Below, piece by piece: positions 46,380-59,346 of a stretch of DNA of 64,000 nucleotides. The stretch's first letter is position 1; every line of letters starts with the position of its first letter. The notes under the pieces are model-generated. The model searched no databases. It had not been told where the DNA came from and worked only from the letters and a program-made list of their open reading frames with translations. The stretch is from Sabellastarte sp. h YS-2021. Lineage: Eukaryota > Annelida > Polychaeta > Sabellida > Sabellidae. Location of the stretch: assembly GCA_964017235.1 (NCBI GenBank), contig OZ024936.1, positions 51,201,028 to 51,265,027 of the forward strand, given 5' to 3'. Made by a program: the position numbers and the translations under genes.

Positions 46380-46690
46380 GTTCTGTACTTTTTCCCTCCA
46401 GTACATAAGTCTACCAAGCAGTTTGGTCTCAGCTTTGATTATGATGCTCCTAAAATTTGGACTGACTTGCCTTATAATATCTACTCTGCCTTTTCTGATT
46501 CCTCAGTCAGAAAGAAGTCTGAAATCCTATCTCTTTACAAAAGGATATCTACCTTAGGTTTCTTTTTGTACATGTCAGTCTTTGTGGACTTTTTGAGATT
46601 TCTAGTTTTCTGCCCAAAGTTCCTTAGAGTCTATCTTTTCTTGGACATTAAGGGCCATAAAAAGTTGCTAGAATCGGAACTTTGTACTGA
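46380..46690 (+). pseudogene. LINE RT C-terminal fragment
   Basis: The frame at 46400 reads STKQFGLSFDYDAPKIWTDL then PYNIYSAFSDSS, the (Ala-Pro-Lys-x-Trp-Asn-x-Leu-Pro) motif at the end of non-LTR RT ORFs. The 3' end contains GACATTAAGGGCCATAAAAAG. Confidence 0.65.
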
Positions 46691-48284
46691 ATCAAATTCT
46701 CTTGCTCACATACCTTCTAAAGGTTATCAGCATTCACTTACATAAACAACCATCTCAAGCTGCAACCTCTTATGCATAAAACTTTTAACAACGATAAAAT
46801 GGTAACAAAGTCTCTTCCATTGGGCAAATTTAATGTTAATTTATTCAGAACTTTTCCTGTTGTCCCACAAGCATTGAGTAAGCAGAATGTTCCATACCAC
46901 AAACCCCAATATTAAAAATATATTTAACATCTACAAAACCAAATTTCAAATCCAGTTCACTCTAGTAAATACACCAAAAACAAACGTGAAAATGATATAC
47001 ACCTTGATTTCCAAAGTGTGCTCATTTTTCAGTTTGTTTTGTCTTTAAATTTCAAAGACAAAACCTTAAAATCAACAAACTTGATTCTTTAAACAAAACA
47101 TACATTAAAATGAATCCACATTATTACCTAAACACAAGGAAACCTCTAAAATGAGACACATTTTAAAACTGAAACACCAAAACAAACTTCTGAATGGTAC
47201 ACATTTTTGTTTTGAAATTTGTACAAAAATGTATCTATCATAAAATTTGATTGTTTTATCATGGAACTATAAGTGTTTTTGCATTTTAAAGAGTCAAAAA
47301 AATGAGATTATAGAAATAAATATACTTTGACTTCATTTATTAAAACAAATACAACTCTTAAGAGTGGCATTTGGTTTAGAAAAATACTATCTCTGAATAT
47401 GGTGCATCAAATTTGAAAGAGTGTAGTAACTGGAACAACATCCTCCATATTTTATGATGCAGAACAATGATATCATTTCTAACTATTTTATTACCAAAGA
47501 TATATAATAATAGAAAGTGACAGTTTTATTCTGACCTATTATCTATAATAATGTGATAACAATAGCCCATATCCTCATGGTAATAGTCATCAACAGAATA
47601 GAGTTAACTGCAGTAAGTAGTAACAGCCAAAGCATTAAATGAATAATTCATTTCATTTGCAACAGAATTCAACACATAAAATTACAACAAACCCCAGACA
47701 TTAGCAGCTCTGTCTCTGGAATTTTCTTGGAACCCAAACTAGGACAACAACAACAAAAAATTTTGATTGCTCTTTCAGTTAAATTTATGCAACTGAATTC
47801 TGCTAAGTTTAAGTGTCTCAAGGTACCGGAAAGTAATCATGTGCAGCTAGAATTTGGGGATAAAAATGTCCATTAATAGGTTTCTTAAGAACTATAAAAT
47901 ACATTTGTACTTGACTGTATTATTCTTTTAGCATAGTTTTCTTTTTTAGGGTTTCATTACCTCTGCCAAGTAGGTTTGTTAGCAGGATTAGGAAAACATT
48001 ACTGGTTGAATCTTCATGAAAAATGAGATGAGTCTTGGTCCAACTTAAATCCCATTAAGTCTTCCAGTTCACCGCCCGGATAAAAAATATCAAAGATCCA
48101 GATTTTCTCTTTAATTATTATTGAGCCATTTAAGGAAAAATCATACAAACCTATTGAATTAAAACTGGATCTTTATGTAGACTTTTTGACTTGTTAATTT
48201 ACCACGCTGCTCAAATTAATGCTTGACTGGTCAACCTGGTCAACAAGTATACAATATATTAAGACAAGACTCCCCTTATAAATG
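46691..48284. other. AT-rich stretch with nothing recognised
   Basis: No ORF, RNA or clear element. 47960-48110 looks like a dispersed repeat also hinted at near 39585-39760 and 62400-62640 (shared CCAGTTC/GGATC-type phrases), too diverged to define. Confidence 0.45.
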
Positions 48285-48475
48285 AGAGAGGAGGCTCGGT
48301 GGTGTAGCTGTTAGAGTTCTGATGTCGCCGGTTCGAATCTTGGGCCGGGCGCTTCATGTTGGAAAGTTGGTAGTGACCAACTAGTATGCACTGGTTCCTC
48401 CACCCGTAAACTACCCGTTGCAATATAAGCCTGGCTGTTGACAGCAACGTAAAACAACAAATAAATCTAAATCTA
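48285..48475 (+). mobile_element. tRNA-derived SINE family B, variant head
   Basis: GGCTCGGTGGTGTAGCTGTT and GCCGGTTCGAATCTTGG are clear A and B boxes. The body (TGGAAAGTTGGTAGTGACCA, AACTACCCGTTGCAATATAA) and the end ACAGCAACGTAAAACAAC follow family B, though the tRNA source may differ. Confidence 0.75.
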
Positions 48476-48544
48476 AACCTTATAAACGAGATATCACGAC
48501 ATCAGCAAATAATGATATGCATAGACAAAGTGAAATTTGGGGCT

Positions 48545-48650
48545 GTACATCCCAGGGCCATGTTGGGACAGGTCTTGCATTGTCACTTGTTGGAGTAGAA
48601 CCCACACACAGGTGTGACAGCATGTGGTTAGATACCAAACTTGCTGACCT
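48545..48650 (-). mobile_element. tRNA-like SINE family C
   Basis: Reverse-orientation relative of 7505-7640: CTGTCACACCTGTGTGTGGG and TTCTACTCCAACAAGTGACA on the minus strand. Confidence 0.4.
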
Positions 48651-49925
48651 CTGGTATATATGTTAGTTATCTACAACTAATACCAAATACTGATGTAATT
48701 TAACAAAGTGTGATTTTAACATTCCCCTTTCAAGAGCTGGTTAAGATCATATCAGGACTGGTTCATCGGTGAATGCCACATAATGTCATGAGTTGGACTG
48801 AAACCCAAGACCACATAGTTGATGTCCAACTAGTTGAATGATCACCTTTTAACCATGAACCCACTACTGAGTACTCACTGATAATATCAGAGTGTTCTAG
48901 TCAAGCTCCTCTTACATCCAGCCATTTGGGTTATCACAAGTACGTATCCTATAATTTTTGAGAAATTTATGGTCGTGAACACTTTGTTCAGGGAGTAAAT
49001 CTATAGAAGTGTATCTTACTTACACATCAAGTGAATCTTGTGGCCTGGCTGTGTATCATTTATTACTACGACCATGCAAAAAAAATTTGCATACCAATTT
49101 CTAGTCTAAGGCCATGACGTTCTGTCTGCATGATGAAATTACATATAGAACACCTGCATGATGCACTTCACATGCAAGTTTAGCCATTTTTCCCTTGTGT
49201 CCAGCATGCAAGAACACAAATGGTGGGATGTAAAAGAGGCTTTATACAGGATCTACTGTAGGCCCCACGTGTTCTGAACCGATTCTGCAGGCGCAAAAAG
49301 ATTCCCACTAAAAACACTAAACTCATTACAGAAGCAGGTAAATTATTCATTTAAGGTCTTGGCATCAGCTGCTGTTGTTTCCTTTCTTGGGATTTTGAGA
49401 TTAAATTTGTGTCATAGCTGTAACAATGACAGATCAGAACTGTATAGTACTGGCAGCAGACAACATGTTTCTAGAACTTCCATGAAAGGCAACAAAAAGT
49501 CATAAATTTCCTATGATTGCCTTGATGAATAATGGATGAAAAGATTAAGTATGTCAGACAATCATTTTAGACTATAATCAAGCTTTCAGTATTTTACAGA
49601 GGAGCAGAAATTCTTACAGATGACATCAATGTATGAAGACACCCCGGACATAGTGTAATACAGGTATATGTTTAATACCTCTTTATGTCCTCCCGTTATC
49701 TGATCTAAGACTCCGGCTTATGGATATATTGCACCTAAGAATCTGCAGTTTGCAGAGATTAAGTGCTATAAAAACTAAATTATAATATCTAGTCTGATGT
49801 AATCTGTTGCCATTATGCTGTTCTAATATAACAAGCTTGCAAATAATCTAGTAATCTTAAAGTATTCTAATTGGTTGTGCAGTTTATGTTTTTACTCCTG
49901 AAGGTCAAGGGAGTAGTTATGACAA
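48651..49925. other. Intergenic, no gene recognised
   Basis: A short LINE-like 3' tail (GAGATTAAGTGCTATAAAAA) lies at 49758-49777. Nothing else can be supported. Confidence 0.45.
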
Positions 49926-50295
49926 TAGGCATATTTCACAAACAAAAAACTGCGTAATCTGTGCAATCCAGATTCAGATTTGGATTCTTTGGATTAGCTA
50001 AAACTGTGAGATGCAATTTTCTGCAGATCTGAGTCCAAAATAAAAAATAAGATGAACCAACATAAATATAATATATTAATATATATTTTAATAAAATTTC
50101 CCAAATGTTAAACTTTCCTGCCACATTTTGCCACCATTATTTTACAAAGAATTATGGGTAATCCAATGAATCTGAATCATTTGATCTACCTCTCGAGGTA
50201 GATCAACGGATTCATAATCTAGATTCAAGTCACATCACAAATATGTTAATCTGAAAAATCTAGATTTGACGAATTATGGTTGTGAAATATGCCTA
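49926..50295. mobile_element. MITE with 16-bp inverted ends
   Basis: TAGGCATATTTCACAA on the left, TTGTGAAATATGCCTA on the right, TA at the edges, 370 bp, no ORF. GATCTACC and GGTAGATC form a central hairpin at about 50189-50210. Confidence 0.75.
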
Positions 50296-50862
50296 ATGGC
50301 ACATGCTCGTTAAACATTTTTGGTGTGCTTAATAACCTTTACAAAGGAGCATGTCTGTTACGAGTACTTCTGATTGATCAGGTGTCATTATGAGTGATAA
50401 GCCTATATGTTATCGTTTTTTTTACATGATTGTGAAGGTCAAGCGTGTAATCTTGAAAATGGTAGGTGCTAATCAAAACATTTTAAACATGTTTAAAATC
50501 CTTTTTAAGTATTTTTGTTATGAGTACTCATGATTGATCATTTGGTCTGAAGGTAGATACAAATAATCCTTCAGCTGTAATAACTAATTTTTGCAGCCAT
50601 TACAAAATTAAATCATTGCCTCTGCTAAGAAAGTTATGTCTGTGGTGGCATTTATTGTTTGTTGGCAAAATAATTTGAAAAGTTATGGACAAATATACTT
50701 TGTTAATTTTTTTTCAGGAAATGTTGCCAATGGCGCAAGAAACAGACATTCAATTTTGGTAGTTATCTGTGTCACCTTCAGGATCTTGCAATTTTTAAAG
50801 CTCTACAGATGCTCTTCTTTATATCTCTTTTATATAGGCTAAAGTTAGTGTTGTAACGTATA

Positions 50863-51257
50863 ATTATCTAATCTAATGTGGACTTTTATAGCGCTTAATC
50901 TCCATCACTGATGGACTGTAAGGCGCATCTAAACATAGAGCAAGGCAGTTAGCGTTAATCAAGGGACATAGCTGGGTCGTACCAAGGAAATAATTAGACA
51001 TAAGTAATGTCAGATAATTCATAATTCGAATAGTAATTTTATAGCACTATGTCTAGGTTTAAGGAAAGGTACAAAATATTTTGGATAACCACTATGTATC
51101 AACTTGTACACCAGTAAGGCAGTCTTAAATATACAGTGTTCAATAGGACACCGATGAAGAGTATTCCTAACAGGAGTAATATGTGAATGCTTAGAGGTGT
51201 TGGTATCAATTCTAGCCAGACTATTTTGAACACATTGCAGCTTACGAAGATCAAGTT
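50863..51257 (-). mobile_element. LINE 3' tail
   Basis: Minus-strand 3' end is GGAGATTAAGCGCTATAAAAG with CCACATTAGATTAGATAAT, as in the fragment at 11796. It runs up to the microsatellite at 51258. Confidence 0.55.
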
Positions 51258-51280
51258 ATAATCAATCAATCAATCAATCG

Positions 51281-51328
<48 letters not shown>

Positions 51329-51329
51329 G
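51258..51329. repeat. AATC microsatellite (3' tail of the next LINE)
   Basis: About 17 AATC units with one interruption (AATCGATC). On the minus strand it directly follows the LINE fragment at 51330-51795, so it is probably that element's 3' repeat tail. Confidence 0.85.
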
Positions 51330-51795
51330 TTGTCCATGTGCTTAATCTCCATATCAACGGATTCTAAGTCACACCATCCAATTCATAAGGCATAAGTCAT
51401 AAGACATTAGACATGTTCCGAGTCGTTCCCAGAGAGGTCATCCGGTGTTCGGTAGTAAGAAGCTATGGTGGGAATGATTTCTGAAATAGGTAGGTTTTGA
51501 GTCGACTTTTGAAACTGGAGAGATTTGGAGCACTGCGTATATCATATGGAAGATCATTCCATAACTTAGGGGCATCATATGAAAAACTATTGTTAAAATG
51601 GACCTTTGATTTATGGATGGAAGCACAGTAAGAGGGAACCTGAAGGAACAAATTTTTGGGATTGGAATGTCTTGTATTCATGGCAGATTTCTACAAGGGG
51701 AGATATGGTGCAAAATACTTAGGCTGGCCAGTGGTGAGGTACTTATAAACCAAAACTAGGGTTTTGAAGATAATACGTTGTCTAATGGGTTATAA
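51330..51795 (-). pseudogene. LINE RT C-terminal fragment
   Basis: The minus frame reads PIRQRIIFKTLVLVYKYLTT, then after one stop MNTRHSNPKNLFLQVPSYCA, FSYDAPKLWNDLPYDIRSAP and FKSRLKTYLFQKS. This is the textbook tail of a CR1/L2-like RT. It is 5'-truncated, with one stop near 51683. Confidence 0.75.
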
Positions 51796-53279
51796 TCAAT
51801 AATTTTAAATATTTCACATTTTCTACACGACAAATTTACTTAAATTATCACCTCATCATAGCATTAGAAGATATAAGAGGGAACATCGAACTATCAAACA
51901 AAGTGATCTCAAGCAAAAATATATTATATTGATTTTTTTCTGCACTGCTGCCAAGTGCAATTACCAATGCTAATTAGCCAAAATGGCTTCCAGTACTGGA
52001 TACTTTTCTGCAGAAAAAAGGCTGTACGGGAACCAGACTACCTTTTCAACATTTACTTCCATGTACTTGGAATTTCTGACAGGCCATTACTGATTCTCAC
52101 ATGTTGTCTGGGACTGCCCACGGCCACAGAGGTGAGATCCAAGCAATGACTTGTCCAGCTTGATAACCACTGGTCCACTCAGACAAGGGATCACATTACA
52201 CCATCAGGATGCTTTGTTCACTGTTTTTCTAAGCCTGTTTGTAGTTCTTTTTCTAGCCAGAAAGTTTCCCTAATGGGCTGTAATGATAGTGAAGGCATGG
52301 GACTCATTAAGTGAACATGGTTTTCACTTATATTCCAAGTGCAGAGTATTGTCCCCATAGATCACTTGTCATTTCATGGGTATTTTGCTTATGACTTTGC
52401 AAATACTATTTAGGAATTGGTTGAGGTTATTATGACAATATGAACCTTAGTTTTGACTTAATCTAAAGTTTTTTGGCAACTCATATACTGTTTGCTTTGT
52501 TGCAAATGTAAAATCTGGAATATAAATTCATCACAATTATGTAGAGTAGGATATTCACAAAGACTAAATAATTATTAGTGCAATGTACATGTTAGCTATT
52601 GGGTCTAGCATTTTTAATACTTCCTCAACTACAGGTTTGTTATTTTGCAAAGTTAGGAAAAGTAGCACAAAAGAGGGAATTAGAACAGAATAATCCCTTA
52701 CAACTCTCTTTTATGTGAAGATATATTTTGATTATGTGAAGATATATTTTGAAACATTCAATAACCAGTCTTTATATTAGAAACAAGAGCATCCAGAGAG
52801 CGCATACCTTTGAAAAGGCCCAACACCTCTAATATCACCTGTGATTGCAATGATAAAAAGTCATTGTTATATTGGGTCATTCAGACCCAGTGTCGGATTG
52901 AGATTGAGTGTTAACAGATAACAATAGGGTAGACACAAACAGTGATGGTTAACTAGGTGTACAGTACTGTGATGGTAAATGTTTAACACTAACAAATGTA
53001 CAGAGTGTATATATGTGACTGTATAACAGTAATTATAATTATGGTTTTAATGTAAATTTCTTAAGCTAGTCATCAATTCTGCAGCCATCTCAAAGCATTT
53101 CAAGGTCTGTTGGCTGTAATCTGTGGTGTACAGTATTACCTGATTTTTCTTGCCAATAAAGGTTTAGTGGATGTACTTAGTTGTTACTGTGCCCTGATCC
53201 AGGCAACTGGCCATTTAAGTCTACCATTGGAACGTCCCAATTTTCAAGAGTAAGCTTGTATGTATTATGAGTTATATTC
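51796..53279. other. Intergenic with small repeats
   Basis: A 22-bp tandem pair (ATGTGAAGATATATTTTGA) lies at 52714-52756, and a dispersed repeat fragment shared with 17845 lies at 52785-52860. No gene is recognised. Confidence 0.45.
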
Positions 53280-53750
53280 TTATATAGTGGTAATCATCAC
53301 AAGACGTATAGTTTTGGTTGTACAATCTATATTCTTGGCTGTAATGTTTGATAGGTTCACTCGTACTAGATCACCATTTTCAACACCAACTTTGGAGAAT
53401 TCGTGAATGTGGAACAGCAGGAATACACTACCACTTTGTACACACGAAACAGTTCCAAAGCAACTTGATTTGGACATAAAAAGGCCACTTTTTGGTTGAA
53501 AAACACGCTCACACAAAAGACGAGCATGCTGCACTTAGCCAATGTAGGCTATACTCCCCGTTTCTGAACAGAACCCCATTCATCAAAATGCACACAGAAA
53601 TTGGTTCTCTTTACTGTAAACATGACCAATTGATAGTCACAAAAAAGGGCCTTGTAATTGCATTTAGCACAGCTTTTTATGAAAAGATGTTCTTGTAATC
53701 CCACTGAGGCCCTGAGTTCCAGGTGCATTTAGTTTCAATGACCATTGAAG
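53280..53750 (-). pseudogene. Weak cold-shock-domain-like reading frame
   Basis: The minus frame 53534-53280 has CFGTVSCVQSGSVFLLFHIH, EFSKVGVENGDLVRVNL. The order Gly-x-Val, Phe-His-x-(x)-Glu-Phe, then Asn-Gly-Asp-x-Val recalls a cold-shock fold strand order. No ATG starts it, and another frame upstream (CVHFDEWGSVQKRGV) looks related but is separated by a stop. It could be a decayed exon, a retrocopy or chance. I do not recognise a family with certainty. Confidence 0.2.
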
Positions 53751-54829
53751 TAACTTTCAGTATTTTTTTATATCAATTTGAATAGGTAGAGTCACACTAG
53801 GACAGTTTATCAGCATTAACCCCTATGACCTTGTACCTATGACTACCCAAGAAACTATGAACAAAAAAACCATCTGCAAAATAACTAGATTACCGGAATG
53901 TTTTCGATGATCATCCTTTAGTACCTAATATGCATTTGTTGCTCTTAATTTGGGATTTGTTGAAACAAAATATGCATGATAAAAAATTAAATTTTGTCAC
54001 AAGACAAATCAATTCAATCTGGCTCCAAAGGACGTGAATTGTTTATTTTTTCTTCTCCGGTGATGTAATTTTAATACATGTTTTTTTGCACAAAGAGAGG
54101 CTTGTTTACTTTTATTATCCACTCCTTTGGTCCTTAGTTCCAAAAGGAATAAAAGATTTAGCTATAAAACATATGTACAATGGTCACCAGTGGATATATA
54201 AACGTAATTTTTTAACTTCAAATTTCTCTGTCGAATCGACATAGTTTTTGATGCACCCAAAAAGAGAGCAGAAGCTCTGTAATGTCCCATTCTACACCTC
54301 ATACCATTCTGAGATTTGGTATAGGATTCACACAACAAGCGGTGTAAATTGGCGGTTAGAGGTGTTGGGCAAAAGACCCTGTGTCCTTCACGTACTGCCA
54401 GAGGTTTGTACGCGATCCCGTGACACAGTGCCAAAACATCCATGTACCTCTACTTGCCTTATGTTGCCATATTACACCAAAAGACAACCGAGTCACAAAA
54501 CCTTACGTACATCGTGGAGGACACCTTCGGTTGCTGCAGCAAGAAATTCATCAGTGCGTGTTCGCACTCATCTGCGCATGCCCACAGTACCAAATTCAGG
54601 AGCGAAAATTTTAAACATTTTAAAAACTTCCATAGGACATAGCAAGGTAATGGACAGTTCGCCACTGACTTACAAAGACGTCAGATGGTGAAACCAAGGA
54701 CAGGGACGTTTCACCAATTCTGGGCTACCATGGATGATACTGCCTGTAGTGTCAAAGGGATATAACAATGTACTGTTAAGAAGGACGAGTAGTTTAACAA
54801 ATATTTATGAAAATTTGACATTTTTTTGC
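53751..54829. other. Unrecognised, somewhat G+C-richer stretch
   Basis: 54240-54700 has several overlapping short ORFs on both strands and less AT than its surroundings, but none matches a family I know. It may be an old element or exon debris. Confidence 0.3.
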
Positions 54830-55260
54830 GAATTTGTCCCCCTGTGGGTCCGGGGAAGTAAGAATAGGCCCAACGTGTCATGTGTGTTGTAAGAGGCGAC
54901 TAAGTGGAGGAGGAATGACTATCACAGTACAAAGCTAAACTTGACTAGATTTTACTGATGGTTTTTTTTCACTTTATTTGTGGTTTGTACCTGTTTATTG
55001 TTTCTGTACAGTTGGTTGTATATTCTAGTCAGTTTTTAGGATCTTATTTTGTCATTCTTTTTATGTATATATTCTATTTAGCTATTGTTTTATGTCTTTT
55101 TAAAATTTTAATATGTTTAACTAGTCATGAGATTTTTGATTTTCTTGTATATTTGGTCATGTTGTACATATTATTTAGCTAAAATATTTATTGATTTTAT
55201 TGGTGCAGAATAACACTGAGGTGTTCTTGCACCTTAAGTTTTAACTAACCTAACCTCATC
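54830..55260 (+). mobile_element. Probable LINE 3' untranslated region
   Basis: It starts GGGTCCGGGGAAGTAAGAAT, contains TGTTGTAAGAGGCGACTAAG and ends GGTGTTCTTGCACCTTAAGT. The T-rich middle gives a meaningless hydrophobic ORF. The call rests on general resemblance to mollusc repeat tails. Confidence 0.35.
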
Positions 55261-56669
55261 TTGAAGAATTTGTGACGCTAGTTATGCAAAGTAAGTGGCG
55301 CCGACAATATCAAAACATTTGTTAAACAAGTCTCATGGTGGATAAATATATTATTTCATTGCACATTGCTTTATTATTTAGTCTACTAGAGTATTTTTGA
55401 CTGCACACTACTTATTTTACCGTAGAAACTTTCTATTTGTGAGTTTAAATCACAAACGTAGGATGATAGATGAAGGGTCTGTACAAGTATATCCAGTATA
55501 TGTCAAATGTATATAGAAGGAGAACCGGTTTTAAGGCACATACACAATTGCTAATACTTGTAGACATAGTAGTTTCAATTGTACAGAGCCTACTGTACTG
55601 ATTTTGTTTAAAGCAATTCGTCAGACTCTTTTGGGCTTTATGTACTAAACCAATGAGATCCAATACGACATTTCAGAAGCAAGCACCCTTTAAGCTGAAG
55701 AAAGACTTTATAATTATTTAGGTATTCATATGATTTTAAATATGTCTTACTACCTCACACAAAGAGATAATGTTCATGGGTATGTTTACTTATTTGTCTG
55801 TCTGTGTTAATGATTACTCCAAAACTAATGAATACATATCTTTATGATTTATTTTAATCTGAGAAAGGCCTGGCCACGGGAAGAAGTGTTTAAATTCTGG
55901 TAAAGATCCAGATCATACTCTGAATACAGAAAAAACCCCGGAATTTTTAACAGTTCCATTTTTATTGACTTTGGGTTTGTGGTTAGAATGCCTATATAAA
56001 TATTTTAAAAAGCAGTATTTGGGTGAAATTACAATATCGTGATACCGTGCTCCCTTGGCGGAGGTTTGTGATCTAGCATTGCTTTCAAGATATCTGTCCT
56101 TTTGTTGATACAGTTAATCATTTCATTCCTATAGCCTTTCTAGTTCATTTTTGTTCCATTTTGACTAATCTTTGTATTGTCTTTATTTTTCTATTTTTAT
56201 TACATTTCTGCATTTTACAATTTCCAAACAGCTTGCTAAGCAAGTTACCAGACAAATTTTCTACAACCTTGAAATGTGTACCTTCCATTTATAGATTATG
56301 CCCCATCATTTGACATATCATGTGATGTGGTTTGAGGGTTGATAATTTTTTATCAAAGAAGCTTATTACGCCTGGTTCACACTTCCCCGTATGGATAGTT
56401 CTGGGCTTAGAGTGTTTCCAGTTGAAAATGAGACACCAAAAATGCATGTAAGTGGGTAAAAGTGGATTGACCATGTACAGATTATTTCTGATTTAGGCTG
56501 TGACGTCACTATGAAAACAAAAAAATAGCATGGCTCAAATATGAGGGAATGCATCAATATATGGCCCAAAAGTAGACACTGTAACAATAACAGATCATTA
56601 AAAGTAGCAGGGAAGTGGAAAAATATGAAGCATGCTAGATGAAAAACAGCCACATTCTAGGGATTTTGC
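55261..56669. other. Intergenic, no gene recognised
   Basis: 55850-56065 looks like a dispersed repeat (GATCCAGATCATACTC, TTGGCGGAGGTTTGTG). Otherwise AT-rich. Confidence 0.4.
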
Positions 56670-56689
56670 CACAAAAGTTTTGAATAGCA

Positions 56690-56880
56690 CCACCTTTGTC
56701 ACTGATCAAATGAGCTGACCCAACCTTTATTTATCTCTGATCAAACAATAGAGCTACCTGTGTCACTGATCAAATAAACAGGGCCACATATGTCACTGAT
56801 CAAATAAATGGGCCACCTCTTGCTCTGATCAAACAAACAGGGCCGCCTATATCACTCAACAAATAAACAGAGCCTCCTAT
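56690..56880. repeat. Minisatellite, about 37 bp x 5
   Basis: ACTGATCAAATAAACAGGGC and CACCTNTNTCACTGATCAAA-type units recur five times with changes. Confidence 0.75.
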
Positions 56881-58249
56881 TTATATAGCCTTAAATTGAA
56901 GCTATTTTGGTGGGTACATCAAAATTAAGCCAAAGTGGAGCCAGAAGCAGATCAACTTTTCTGTGAATACAAACTTATTCCTGATTCATTTTTTTATCTT
57001 AACTTAAGCTGATTTTTATCTTAATTTGACCCTTGATGCCTTTTGTAAATAAGAAAATTTAAGGAGTTCCTTAAAAACTAAGGATCTTTTTTCAAATTAA
57101 ATAAAGAGGATAGGGTTCCTTTGTTTAGGAAAGGTTTATTGAGTATTAGAACAAAGGAAGTGGCAACCAAAAAAAATAAGGAAATCTTTAATTTTTAAGG
57201 ATTTCTTTTGAAAAAGGAGGAGTGAGCATGTAAGGGCACCTAGTCGGAATAGTGGGAATGGAGCATTATAATCAGCTTATTACATGACTTTCTTGTATCA
57301 TGTCCTACATGCGTACAGCTGGGGCTGTTGTCACGAAACAGCACCCCGAAAAATTTGGGGAAAATATTTTTATAATATTGTTACACAACTGATTGAAAAA
57401 AAATTGCAAGATATGGCCTGATTGACGCATGGTTTTAGGTCTCAAAATGCTTGTCTAGCCTCGTATTAAATCAAACAAATCGCTTTGAGCTAGGGTTAAA
57501 AGATGCAAACTTTTTTTTTCTTTTAAAGTTTGAAGGTAATGTACACGCTTATCATATTTTTTCGGTGATATTTATACGAGATCCAACTGATATGTCAAAT
57601 TGAACTGGAGCTATCAAATCAAACGAAATGAATGAAATAATAATAAATTAATTAATTAAAAGTAGTGGCTGTTTCTGCATGGCGTTTCTGCATATTTAAA
57701 CCTTGTGTAATTATTGATTAAAAAAAAAAGATTTATTGTGTAATTATTGATTAAAAAAAAAAGTTATATAACCACAGAACATAAAACGAAGTACCAGTGT
57801 AATAGTAAATATACTAACATACTAAGACAGACAAACATGTAAACGCACCTCTAAACATTATTTCCTTGACAGAGGTTAAAAAACCCATTAAACTGAAAAA
57901 CCTTCCAGAGGCCTTTATGTGTGGCCCATTACAGTTGATACGCGAAATTAGTGCCACAGATTGGCACAGGGTCAGTCAACAAACAATTTACATAGCACTG
58001 AAACTGATTGGTTAGATTTTAAATTTCCTACAGTAGAAACTCTATTATCCGACCCGATCCGATATATTTTGTACCAATTTAAGTCGTTTGCTAAATTACC
58101 AACCAAGAAACTATTCCTGTTATAATATACTTATATGTCATGTGGGAGTATGGTTCCACTCCGATTTCTCTTTTTGGGGGCATGTTCAGAGTGTCTGCAA
58201 GGCCTGTTTTGTATAATTGGGGGATTTTAGGAGACTCAGACAACATCTC
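56881..58249. other. Intergenic, no gene recognised
   Basis: A small tandem duplication lies at 57703-57766 (TGTGTAATTATTGATTAAAA twice). Otherwise nothing. Confidence 0.45.
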
Positions 58250-58620
58250 AACAGGAAGAGGCTATGGAGGCTGCAAATGCTCTTGTGAGCAGTCGGCTTG
58301 ACTGTTGTAATTTCTTGTTCAGGATTCTTTCGAGCTTTAATTTTTGGAAGCCACAAAGTGTACAGAACATCTTAGCTAGGATTGTCACCAACATACATGT
58401 AGCCAGATATTCACATATAACTCCGGTACTTAAGAGTTTGCATTGGTTGCTTGAAAGCTCATCGCTTCACAGAAGCCTACCAACCCTACGTTTCATTGTG
58501 TTTTCCAATTGTCTCTGTGGTGTGAATCCCCAACTTGTTTCTCTTTTGTTGCGCTTTACAGTCTGCCTTTTGATAGACATTAAGCAATATAAGTCATGTT
58601 AGAATTAGAAATAGAATTAA
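58250..58620 (+). pseudogene. LINE RT palm/thumb fragment
   Basis: The frame at 58264 reads EAANALVSSRLDCCNFLFRI, VQNILARIVTNIHVARYSHI and TPVLKSLHWL. This fits the non-LTR RT block (LVxSRLDYCNSLL, QNxAARLV, HITPxLxxLHWLP). It ends with GACATTAAGCAATATAAGTC. The catalytic core is absent. Confidence 0.75.
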
Positions 58621-58809
58621 TATTGTGAATCAGAATTAGTTTACTAAAATGTGATAGCTATCCTTTTGGTGAGGTGCTCTTTGGCCTTATGGCGGTTTCA
58701 TATATCACAATGATAAAGGAGTGCTTTGTTTTTCATTGTTTTTTATTATCCACCACGCAACGTATTTGCCCCAAATGCGGGGAAATACAGACTGGGATGT
58801 ATTTTTTTT

Positions 58810-58965
58810 GTAAACACCGGTACCCCGGTGTAACGCCATATTTTACACCCCTGCCATATTTTACACCCTTTCTTTGATCTTTTAGGGGGTGCTTTATATG
58901 GCAATCATATTTTACACCCCTAACAATGGGGGATTAAGGGGGTGTAAAATATAGCTGCCATGTAC
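58810..58965. repeat. Inverted/direct repeat cluster
   Basis: ATATTTTACACCC occurs near 58838, 58856 and 58907, and its complement GGGTGTAAAATAT at 58940. This could be a folded-back MITE. Confidence 0.5.
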
Positions 58966-59346
58966 TATGAATTATGAGTGTGATTGACTTCAGGTTTTAA
59001 ACAATATCTCAGACAGTATGTAACTTACAAGTATGTATTATATATCATTAGAAAGGCTTCTGCTCATGTGAATCACATAAAATACACGCAGAAATGTTTG
59101 TGATATTGCAAGTTAAAGATTAAAGTTTTTAACTTCACTGTTGTCCCTGCTTTTTGATAGCTTCTTTTACGTTTTCTCATCAAATATTCATCTTATTTAA
59201 CCCATTTATCGAACAAAATGGTGGATAATAAAAGTAAAACATCCCTCTTCAGGAAGTTTTCCTATTATAAACATTGCTTTAAAAAAAGCCCCATAGCATT
59301 GATAAGGATTAATGTTTTCTTTTATTGATACACAGATAACCAGACA

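Noticed and set aside
54248..54691. 147-codon forward ORF
   Set aside because: There are several equally long overlapping frames on both strands, no known motif and no splice or promoter context.
54958..55182. Hydrophobic 74-codon ORF like a membrane protein
   Set aside because: It comes from a T-rich repeat tail; such sequence encodes Phe/Leu/Ile by composition alone.
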